Source of the DNA: Pseudobowmanella zhangzhouensis
Lineage (GTDB): Bacteria; Pseudomonadota; Gammaproteobacteria; Enterobacterales; Alteromonadaceae
DNA: 64,000 nucleotides
Direction: 5' to 3'
Assembly (NCBI RefSeq): GCF_042662685.1
Contig: NZ_JBHSYO010000008.1
Span: forward strand, 310,001 to 374,000
The position numbers and the translations under genes are program-made. The notes below the pieces were generated by a model. It made no database searches, had not been told where the DNA came from, and saw only the letters and a program-made list of their open reading frames with translations. Numbering within the stretch: position 1 is the first letter of the stretch; the number at the start of each line of letters is the position of its first letter. Positions 17,509-24,806 of this stretch are shown piece after piece.

Positions 17509-18870
17509 ATGCCAGATACTCTGGAAAAACAATACAGCCCTGAACAACTGCAAGCGATTAATAACGCGTTAAGCAGTGGGATGTATGTGCATGTGCGTAA
17601 AATGCTGCACCATATGCCTGCGTGTGATGTTGCATTACTGCTGGAGTCGACCCCGTCCAAGAGTCGGATGGTGTTGTGGCAACTGATCGATCCGGAATTC
17701 CACGGCGACGTTCTTGAAGAACTGTCTGAAGATGTGCGTAACGGCATCATTCGCCGCATGATGCCAGAGAAGCTGGCCGATGCCGTCGAAGACATGGATA
17801 CCGACGATTTGGCAGAGCTGCTGCACAGCCTGCCTGATGCCGTGGTGCAGGAAGTGCTCAAATCCATGGATGAGCAGGACCGGATTCGTGCGGAAAGTGC
17901 TCTGGCTTATGGCGAGGAAACCGCCGGTTTCGTCATGAATACCGATACGATTACCCTGCGGCCGGAAGTCACCGTCGATGTCATTCTGCGTTATCTGCGC
18001 CTCAAAGGCGATGTACCGGAAGATACCGATACCTTCTACGTAGTGAACCGTTTTGACAAACTGATTGGCTCCGTACCGGTGACCCGCCTGTTAACTGCCA
18101 CGTCTGATATGACAGTGGAAGAGTTAATGAATGAAAATGCCGAAGCCATTCCGGTGGATATGCCGGAAACCGAGGTTGCAAAATTATTTGAACGTTATAA
18201 CTGGCTGTCCGCGCCGGTGGTGGATGCAGAAAATCATTTGTTAGGCCGGATCACCATCGATGATGTGGTCGATATTATTCGTGAAGACGCCGAACACTCA
18301 ATGATGAGCATGGCCGGTTTGGATGACGAAGAGGATACCTTCGCCCCGGTAATGAAATCGACCCGACGTCGTTCCATCTGGCTGGGCGTGAACCTTATCA
18401 CTGCACTTATGGCGGCGGCAGTCAGTGATTTGTTTGAAGAAACCCTGAGCGCACTGGCGGTACTGGCAATCTTAAATACCATCGTGCCAAGCATGGGTGG
18501 CGTTGCGGGCAACCAGACCCTGACTCTGGTTATTCGCGGTATGGCATTGGGCCACGTAAACGACTCAAATGGGCGCGCCCTGCTACTCAAGGAGTTGGCT
18601 ATCGGGTTTTTGAACGGGTTGCTATGGGCAGTATTGATTGCCTCGGTAGTAGCCTTATGGAAACAAGACTTCACTCTCGGCTTAATTATTGCCTTCGCCA
18701 TGATGATCAATATGATTGCCGCTGGCCTGTCCGGTGCTTTCCTGCCGTTGATGATGAAACGTATGAAAATCGACCCGGCACTGGCTGGCTCTGTTATTCT
18801 GACCACCATTACCGATGTCGTGGGAATCTTTGCATTCCTCGGCACTGCTACGCTGTTTCTGATGCCTTAA
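17509..18870 (+). CDS. mgtE: MgtE, magnesium channel/transporter
   Basis: This protein of about 453 residues has the MgtE N domain (superhelical; LHSLPDAVVQEVLKSM), two CBS domains (about 130-255), the plug helix and five membrane helices in the last 170 residues with the family segments PSMGGVAGNQTLTLVIRG and DPALAGSVILTTITDV. The channel closes when cytoplasmic Mg2+ binds between its N and CBS domains. A TTG at 17494 would add five residues; neither start has a clear ribosome site, and ATG is preferred. The MFS gene begins directly after its stop. Confidence 0.95.
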   Translation: MPDTLEKQYSPEQLQAINNALSSGMYVHVRKMLHHMPACDVALLLESTPSKSRMVLWQLIDPEFHGDVLEELSEDVRNGIIRRMMPEKLADAVEDMDTDDLAELLHSLPDAVVQEVLKSMDEQDRIRAESALAYGEETAGFVMNTDTITLRPEVTVDVILRYLRLKGDVPEDTDTFYVVNRFDKLIGSVPVTRLLTATSDMTVEELMNENAEAIPVDMPETEVAKLFERYNWLSAPVVDAENHLLGRITIDDVVDIIREDAEHSMMSMAGLDDEEDTFAPVMKSTRRRSIWLGVNLITALMAAAVSDLFEETLSALAVLAILNTIVPSMGGVAGNQTLTLVIRGMALGHVNDSNGRALLLKELAIGFLNGLLWAVLIASVVALWKQDFTLGLIIAFAMMINMIAAGLSGAFLPLMMKRMKIDPALAGSVILTTITDVVGIFAFLGTATLFLMP

Positions 18871-20049
18871 ATGCGTTTACTTCACCCCAATGTATTTATT
18901 CTGTTAATTGCGCAGGCGTTGATTGGTTCCAGTGGCCCACTGATCGTGTTTGTCGGCGGTTTTATTGGTATTGCGCTCGCTCCCACCCCGGCACTCGCAA
19001 CATTGCCGATCAGTTGCATGATTGTCGGTGTGGCGTTATTTACCCTGCCCGTGGTGAAACTAATGAGCAGAATTGGGCGCAAACGTGGCATCTTGTTAAC
19101 TACCCTGTGTGGCCTGCTTTGTAGTTTGTTTGCGGCATTTAGTATTGAGCAGCAATCATTCTGGCTGCTGTGTTTCAGTATTTTGCTGTTTGGCATTCCA
19201 TTGGCGGCCAATCAACAATTTCGCTTTGCGGCAATTGAGTCTGTCGCGCCTGAACAAAGTGGTCAGGCCGTCTCGGTATTACTCATGGCGGGATTGGTCG
19301 CGGCATTCGTTGGGCCAGAATTGGGTGTATGGGGTAAGTCGGTCCTGAATGAGTCATTCAGCGGCGCGTTCGTCTTTTTAGCTATTAATATGCTTGTGGC
19401 ATTGGTCGTGATTAGTCGTCTGCAGCCTGTCGGCGCACCATCCCTGCATCAGGACTCAGCGCCACGTCCCCTCACGCAGCTGGTCACGCAACCTATATTT
19501 TTGTTGGCACTAAGCAGCGCAGCTATCAGCTTTGCGGTGATGAGTTTTATTATGACCGCCACGCCAATCAGCATGCATGTGCATCATCATTTTTCGATGC
19601 AGGACACTAAGTGGGTGATTCAAAGTCATATTATTGCCATGTATCTGCCCTCCCTGTTCACCGCGCTGCTGATCCGCAAGTTAGGGATCCGCAAACTGAT
19701 GCTGGCAGGCGTTGCAGCCCTGCTAACCTGTGTGGTGATCGGTCTGATTAATCAGGACTATGTCCATTACTGGAGTGCCTTGGTGTTACTTGGGATTGGC
19801 TGGAATTTTATGTACGTAGCGGGTACCACCTGGTTACCGCAAAGTTATCAGGAAAATGAAAAATTTCGGGTACAGGGCGTCAATGACCTGACCATCTTCT
19901 CATTACAGGCGCTGGCTTCACTGTCAGCCGGTATTGTGATTGGTTGGTTCGGATGGAACTGGGTGCTTCTCAGCACCCTGCCGCTATTGTTTCTTCCCGT
20001 GCTCGCACTTTGGCACTGGAGAAGAACTCAATCTTCCCCATCAAGCTGA
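18871..20049 (+). CDS. MFS transporter, substrate unknown
   Basis: This 392-residue protein has about 12 hydrophobic segments and the MFS loop motif between helices 2 and 3 (SRIGRKRG). The family exports or imports small molecules by proton coupling; the sequence does not reveal the substrate. Its ATG directly abuts the mgtE stop, so the two are probably co-transcribed. Its last 22 bases overlap the end of the convergent arcB gene. Confidence 0.85.
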   Translation: MRLLHPNVFILLIAQALIGSSGPLIVFVGGFIGIALAPTPALATLPISCMIVGVALFTLPVVKLMSRIGRKRGILLTTLCGLLCSLFAAFSIEQQSFWLLCFSILLFGIPLAANQQFRFAAIESVAPEQSGQAVSVLLMAGLVAAFVGPELGVWGKSVLNESFSGAFVFLAINMLVALVVISRLQPVGAPSLHQDSAPRPLTQLVTQPIFLLALSSAAISFAVMSFIMTATPISMHVHHHFSMQDTKWVIQSHIIAMYLPSLFTALLIRKLGIRKLMLAGVAALLTCVVIGLINQDYVHYWSALVLLGIGWNFMYVAGTTWLPQSYQENEKFRVQGVNDLTIFSLQALASLSAGIVIGWFGWNWVLLSTLPLLFLPVLALWHWRRTQSSPSS

Positions 20050-22373
20050 GTGTGCAACCAATTCTCCAATAGGGGTAAATCGTGTTGCAAAGAGGCCTGC
20101 AACTCATCGACCCAGTCATACACGTTTTCCCACCATGCGGGGTGTTCGCCTTGCTGAATCAGATTGGCATATTTACGCACATGTAATAAGCCCACAGATG
20201 CAGCGGCCCCCTTTATTTTATGCGCTTCTTCGCACACATGGTTTTTGTCTTTTGCCATCAGGCTGGTCTGTAAAACCTGCAAATACTGCGGCATTTTAGA
20301 TTTAAATACCTCGACCGAATCTAATAACAACTGCGCCCCGATGGTATCAACCAATTGACTCAGATTTTCCGTGTCCAGTGCGCCGGCAATACTATTGCCC
20401 TGCGGCTGACTCTCATCTTCTACATCCTGTATTTCCGGTGCGCTGCAATACTGATTGATAATTTCAATCACACGGCTCTTTTTGATCGGCTTGGCGATAA
20501 CATCGTCCATGCCATTATCCAGATATTCCTGACGGGTTTTAATTACATTAGCGGTGAGCGCCACCATGGGCGTTCCCATTACCAGATCTTCTTGCAGCAA
20601 GGTATTGGCCACATCGAAGCCGGTCATATCGGGTAATTGAATATCCAACAGAATCAGGTCGAAATGCTGCTGACGTGCCATGTCGATGGCTTCCCCCCCG
20701 GTCATAGCCACACTGACAACCTGACCCAGCTTCTCCAACAATGCGCGGGCAACCATCACATTTAATTCGATGTCTTCTACCAGCAGAATATGCAAGCCGG
20801 TCGCTTTGACCAGAGTCTGAGGCTTCGGCGCATCCATGGCCTTAAGCGGCAGCAACACAGTAAATGTACTGCCCTTACCCGGCTTACTGTTAACCTGGAT
20901 AGAACCGCCCATCAGGTCGACCATTTTTTTGGTAATCGCCAAACCAATCCCGGTACCCGTGGCAAAGCGCTTCTTATCTTCTTTGACCTGATAATACATA
21001 GCGAAAATGTTATCTAACTCTGCTTCAGGGATACCAATCCCCGAGTCAGTGATGACAAATTTCATCATAGGTTCGGCACTGTCGTCCTGGACGGTTAACT
21101 GGAAGGTGACGCCGCCACGCTCAGTAAATTTCACTGCGTTGTATAACAGATTCCACAGTATTTGGCGTAAGCGGGTATGGTCAGTCTCGATATAGGTTGG
21201 GAGTGATTTATCAATACTGGCATTAAACGTCAGGCTCTTATCACCGGCCAATAAGCCGACCAGGCTGCTGAGTTCATTAAAGAACAACCGGATATCAATA
21301 CTTTCCTGCACCAACTCCAGACGTGTGCGACCGATCTTATCCAGATCGATGATGTCGTTGAATATATTACCCAGCGTTACCGCACTGGTATAAATCGTAT
21401 TGACCCAGTTTTGTTGCTCACTATCGAGCTTAGTGCCACGCAACATCCGGCTAAGGCCAACAATCCCATTCAGCGGTGTACGTAACTCATGGCTGATCGT
21501 GGCGATAAAAGCGGTTTTATCGCGACTGGCACGTTCTAATGCGTCTTCCGCTTCCTTACGTTTGGTCATATCACGCCCGAACGCGAGCAAACCAAGGCGG
21601 TTACCTTCACTGTCATAAAACGGCACTTTGCGCATCTCATAGTAACGTAAACTGCCATCGGCAAATTTAAGCCACAACTCTTCAGTGATGCTGGTATTAC
21701 TCTTTAATACCTCGTTATCACTGGCCACCACGCGGATCGCGACGTCCTCGTCGTACACCTCTTCCGGAGTTAGCCCAAGTAATTCAGCTTCGGTTTTACC
21801 GGTCATTTGCTCTGCAACCCGGTTACAACCAGCAAATTGGCCCTGTTCGTTGCGGTAATAAATTAAATCTGGCGAGGAGTCGATTATCGAACGCAGCAAG
21901 GATGATAAACGTTGTGCCTGTTGCTCTTTTTCCCGGCGTTCTTTGATTTCCTGCTCCAACTCCTGGTACAGAGTTTCCCGCTCGATTTGCACCTGCTTAC
22001 GTTGTTCTATTTCGTAATTGAGCTGGGTAATATTGCTGTGCAATTCCTGGTTTAGCAGCACGTCTTCATCACGTAAACGCTCCAGTTGTGCCACCAACTC
22101 TTCTAAATTGACCCGTTGACGTTCCAATTGCTTAACCAGTTCACTGAAGAAAAACAGCACAAACGGCGCGCTTAATAATGTCAGAACGATGGCACTGAAA
22201 AAGTCCATCAATTCAACTTCACCCGTCAGCGTCAAACGCAGCACGTAAGACCCTAGCAAAGTGAAACTCAACGCCAACAATACGAACATTACGCTGACTT
22301 TCAGCGTACCCATACGGTTAATAAAATTTGCAAATCGAATTGCCCAGGAGTCCATGGGCTGATGTGGAGACAT
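20028..22373 (-). CDS. arcB: ArcB-type hybrid sensor histidine kinase
   Basis: This 781-residue protein matches ArcB (778 in E. coli) through its whole length: two membrane helices (about 24-47 and 57-78), a coiled coil (80-155), PAS (about 155-270), HisKA with H295 in ATISHELRTPLNGIVGLSR, HATPase (DSGIGIP, GTGIGLA), receiver with D577 in LLDIQLPDMTG and Hpt with H718 in EEAHKIKGAA. ArcB phosphorylates ArcA under low oxygen, controlled by quinone-linked disulfides of C180 and C241. Here C183 (in FAGCNR) matches C180, but the C241 position is tyrosine (SLRYYEMRKV). GGAG lies before the ATG. arcA is not in the window. Confidence 0.93.
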   Translation of the reverse strand: MSPHQPMDSWAIRFANFINRMGTLKVSVMFVLLALSFTLLGSYVLRLTLTGEVELMDFFSAIVLTLLSAPFVLFFFSELVKQLERQRVNLEELVAQLERLRDEDVLLNQELHSNITQLNYEIEQRKQVQIERETLYQELEQEIKERREKEQQAQRLSSLLRSIIDSSPDLIYYRNEQGQFAGCNRVAEQMTGKTEAELLGLTPEEVYDEDVAIRVVASDNEVLKSNTSITEELWLKFADGSLRYYEMRKVPFYDSEGNRLGLLAFGRDMTKRKEAEDALERASRDKTAFIATISHELRTPLNGIVGLSRMLRGTKLDSEQQNWVNTIYTSAVTLGNIFNDIIDLDKIGRTRLELVQESIDIRLFFNELSSLVGLLAGDKSLTFNASIDKSLPTYIETDHTRLRQILWNLLYNAVKFTERGGVTFQLTVQDDSAEPMMKFVITDSGIGIPEAELDNIFAMYYQVKEDKKRFATGTGIGLAITKKMVDLMGGSIQVNSKPGKGSTFTVLLPLKAMDAPKPQTLVKATGLHILLVEDIELNVMVARALLEKLGQVVSVAMTGGEAIDMARQQHFDLILLDIQLPDMTGFDVANTLLQEDLVMGTPMVALTANVIKTRQEYLDNGMDDVIAKPIKKSRVIEIINQYCSAPEIQDVEDESQPQGNSIAGALDTENLSQLVDTIGAQLLLDSVEVFKSKMPQYLQVLQTSLMAKDKNHVCEEAHKIKGAAASVGLLHVRKYANLIQQGEHPAWWENVYDWVDELQASLQHDLPLLENWLHTQLDGED

Positions 22374-22530
22374 TGGTTCACTCCATTACACAACAACGAT
22401 GCCCGCATCCTAGCATGGACGGCACCTAAGCTTGTATGAATTTAAAAACCAAGTAAAATACTCAACTATTCACGCAAGTCGGTCGAAGCGAACGTCATAT
22501 TCGTTTTTTTCACCGGACAGGGCAGCACAA

Positions 22531-22543
22531 TTTATGCTATAAC
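22531..22543 (+). promoter_or_regulatory. Extended -10 promoter, possible Zur-like operator, upstream of folE2
   Basis: TTTATGCTATAAC contains TGCTATAAC, a good extended -10, about 80 bases before folE2. The same bases match the Zur core GTTATA-N-TATAAC at 10 of 12 positions. Zur control of folE2 is known in bacteria that also have zinc-dependent FolE. Both readings are pattern-based. Confidence 0.4.
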
Positions 22544-22620
22544 GAGCGCCGTTTTACAGTTGCGGCCAGCGTGACAGCTGAGTTTCTGCTTCGTCATTGT
22601 TGTTTACCAATGGAGAAATA

Positions 22621-23547
22621 ATGTCCTTAATCATGCCTGATGTTGCCAACCAAAGTGCAGCACTAACTGCCAGCACCCTGGATCGCGTTGGTATGAGCAA
22701 TATTGAAATCCCGTTAATGCTCGCCACTGATGAAAGCAACGGCCGGCCCGTCAGCGCGCGAGTTAGCGCTTTCGTTAACCTGATTAAGCCTGAAGCTAAA
22801 GGCATTCATATGTCTCGTCTATATTTGCTGCTGGATGAACTCTCCAATCACAGTGAATTGACTCTGGCGACATTGCAGCAATTACTCAATGATTTCGTAA
22901 GCAGCCACGAAGACCTCAGTGACAGTGCGCAGTTAATCGTTGCTTTCGACTACCACATGCGTCGCAAATCCCTGATAAGTGGCAAGCAAGGCTGGAAAGC
23001 TTACCCAATCGTCCTCAATGGCGTATTAAGCAAAGGAAAAATGCAGGTCGAGATGCAAATCGATGTGCCCTATAGCTCAACCTGTCCATGCTCTGCAGCC
23101 TTAGCCAGACAATTGATCCAGCAAAGTTTCGAGCAATCTTTTAGTCAGCAGGAACAGGTTAATTTTGATCAGGTTCATGCCTGGCTGGGCACTACACAAG
23201 GTATAGTCGCCACACCACACAGTCAGCGTTCAATTGCCGATGTAAAAGTAAAATTGGATGATTCCGTCACAGAGTTACCGGTACAGGCTCTGGTAGATGT
23301 AATCGAAAATGCCTTAAAGACACCGGTACAAGCCGCAGTAAAACGTGAAGATGAGCAGGAATTTGCTCGTTTAAATGGCCAGAATCTGATGTTCTGTGAA
23401 GACGCAGCGCGTAAACTTAAAAACGCACTTGCCGCTCAAGCTAGCTATGCGGACTTTTATGTGCGGGTCAACCATCTGGAGTCTCTCCATGCACACGACG
23501 CGGTTGCGATTGCAGTGAAAGGTATCGAAGGCGGCTATCAGGCCTGA
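22621..23547 (+). CDS. folE2: FolE2, zinc-independent GTP cyclohydrolase IB
   Basis: This 308-residue enzyme of the COG1469 family makes dihydroneopterin triphosphate from GTP, the first step of folate and queuosine precursor synthesis. Marks are KGIHMSRLY, the cysteine motif VPYSSTCPCSAAL and the C-terminal NHLESLHAHDAVA. It uses metals other than zinc, which helps during zinc limitation. The ATG at 22621 follows TGGAGAAATA; an open extension to 22597 is less likely. A strong terminator follows. Confidence 0.95.
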   Translation: MSLIMPDVANQSAALTASTLDRVGMSNIEIPLMLATDESNGRPVSARVSAFVNLIKPEAKGIHMSRLYLLLDELSNHSELTLATLQQLLNDFVSSHEDLSDSAQLIVAFDYHMRRKSLISGKQGWKAYPIVLNGVLSKGKMQVEMQIDVPYSSTCPCSAALARQLIQQSFEQSFSQQEQVNFDQVHAWLGTTQGIVATPHSQRSIADVKVKLDDSVTELPVQALVDVIENALKTPVQAAVKREDEQEFARLNGQNLMFCEDAARKLKNALAAQASYADFYVRVNHLESLHAHDAVAIAVKGIEGGYQA

Positions 23548-23566
23548 TATCTCCCTCGCAGATAAT

Positions 23567-23594
23567 AAAAAAGGTGCCCGAAGGCACCTTTTTT
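23567..23594. terminator. Bidirectional terminator between folE2 and the PEP-CTERM gene
   Basis: GGTGCC-CGAA-GGCACC is flanked by six As on the left and six Ts on the right, giving a strong hairpin with a T-run on either strand. It serves folE2 and the convergent gene ending at 23609. Confidence 0.93.
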
Positions 23595-23608
23595 ATTTCG
23601 CCCACCCC

Positions 23609-24190
23609 TTACGCCTTGCGGCGTAAACCGAATACGCTCAGTAAGCCAAGCGCTAAAATGAATAATGATTGCGGCTCTGGTACAGCATCAACTCGCTGAG
23701 TAATAGTCACATTACCGCCAGCACCTTGCTCTTCATTTACGGTCTCCAAACGCAACTCTGAAACATCATCATAGGTGATGTTAAGTCTATCGCCCTGAGA
23801 TTGGGTAAATGCACTGAAGCTAAAAGAAATCAGATTGAAGTTACTGTCTAACGTAATGATCCCTTGTTCACCTGCCGAGAAGTACAGGTAGTTATCATTT
23901 AAGAACAGGCTGAGGAAGAACGATGTCATATCCTGAATGTTATAGCTGGAGTCACCCGCTTCAAACGAGGCTGGCGTTTCCGCATCAAAATCTGCACCGA
24001 AACAACCAATATACCCATCTAAGCTGCCTGTGTAGTTGCCACATACCAATTGGTTTTGATCAACAACAGAAGAATTCCAACCTGCATCGGTATCGGTAAG
24101 GTCAGCAAAGATATCGAAATAAACCAGACCGGCATTTGCGGTCGAAGATAACAACATAGAAAGGGCGGCGCCCATGAACCAATTTTTCAT
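23609..24190 (-). CDS. PEP-CTERM sorting-signal protein
   Basis: This 193-residue protein, from the ATG at 24190 (GGAG eight bases upstream), has a signal peptide (MKNWFMGAALSMLLSSTANA) and a C-terminal tripartite tail: VPEP, a hydrophobic stretch (SLFILALGLLSVFG) and the basic end LRRKA. This is the PEP-CTERM signal recognised by EpsH-type exosortases, often tied to exopolysaccharide and biofilm. The middle (two cysteines, in LVCGNY and IGCFGAD) is not recognised. No exosortase is in the window. An open extension to 24229 would put 13 residues before the signal peptide and is unlikely. Confidence 0.88.
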   Translation of the reverse strand: MKNWFMGAALSMLLSSTANAGLVYFDIFADLTDTDAGWNSSVVDQNQLVCGNYTGSLDGYIGCFGADFDAETPASFEAGDSSYNIQDMTSFFLSLFLNDNYLYFSAGEQGIITLDSNFNLISFSFSAFTQSQGDRLNITYDDVSELRLETVNEEQGAGGNVTITQRVDAVPEPQSLFILALGLLSVFGLRRKA

Positions 24191-24333
24191 GGAAAATACT
24201 CCAGTAGAATAAACCACAGCGTGCACCATCAGTCACCTGATATACACCACTAAACTCTTCTTGTACGCCTCGCAGAATACAATGCATTCCCTATGCCAAC
24301 ATGTAAATACCCAAAAAGAAAATAACAAAAATC

Positions 24334-24339
24334 ATTATA
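24334..24339 (-). promoter_or_regulatory. Candidate -10 box for the PEP-CTERM gene
   Basis: On the minus strand the bases read TATAAT, a perfect sigma-70 -10, 144 bases before the start codon. No good -35 is found 16-18 bases upstream, and the leader would be long. Confidence 0.3.
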
Positions 24340-24585
24340 ATACAATAAGTTAAAAGTATTACAGTATATCAACCTAATTCTCTGAAATTGATAAACCTCA
24401 ACTATTTGTAAATTTTCCTGACACACTTACAGCCCGCCACTGCAACCGTGCAATCCAACATATTTATGCACCTTTACGTAAACGTAACTTGGCCGGAAAT
24501 CAATAGCAATTAGGATAAATATTTCGTTTTGCGACAAGACAAAAATGATTTAACACACCATTAACAACATTAATATAAACAATTA

Positions 24586-24598
24586 AATCAATCACTTA
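24586..24598 (+). promoter_or_regulatory. IHF-like binding site upstream of gltB
   Basis: AATCAATCACTTA matches the IHF consensus WATCAANNNNTTR at every fixed position and lies in an A/T-rich tract, as IHF sites do. It is about 210 bases before the gltB ATG. In E. coli gltBDF is controlled by Lrp and IHF. Confidence 0.5.
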
Positions 24599-24806
24599 AA
24601 TAAAAAAACAAAGCAAAAAAGAACAAAGGCCAAAAAATCCACTTTTGGGATAATTGATTTTGATTTTGTTCCTCTGTATGTTCCTAAGGCTCACAACGTC
24701 GAGTGCATAACAATTCAAATATTTTGTCGTGAGACCTATTTAAACAACAGTGGAACTAACATTCGATGATGCTCCGCCCATCACTTAGTTGAAGGAGTGT
24801 TTCAAC

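Larger units (their letters stand above)
24191..24806. other. AT-rich intergenic region between the PEP-CTERM gene and gltB (616 bases)
   Basis: This is the longest gap in the window and carries no convincing gene. It is clearly more AT-rich than its surroundings, above all at 24300-24420 and 24530-24660. A consensus TATAAT on the minus strand (24334-24339) could start the PEP-CTERM transcript. A 10-bp palindrome TTTACGTAAA lies at 24473-24482. An IHF-like site is at 24586-24598. The gltB promoter should be within the right half. Confidence 0.6.

Noticed and set aside
18624..19124. Plus-strand frame of 166 codons across the mgtE/MFS junction
   Set aside because: It is out of frame with both genes, has an unlikely composition (many Cys, Arg, Trp) and no family marks.
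24471..24507. Possible sigma-54 promoter in the gltB upstream region
   Set aside because: TTGGCC is followed by GC at the wrong distance (13 instead of 10 bases), so the GG-N10-GC rule fails.
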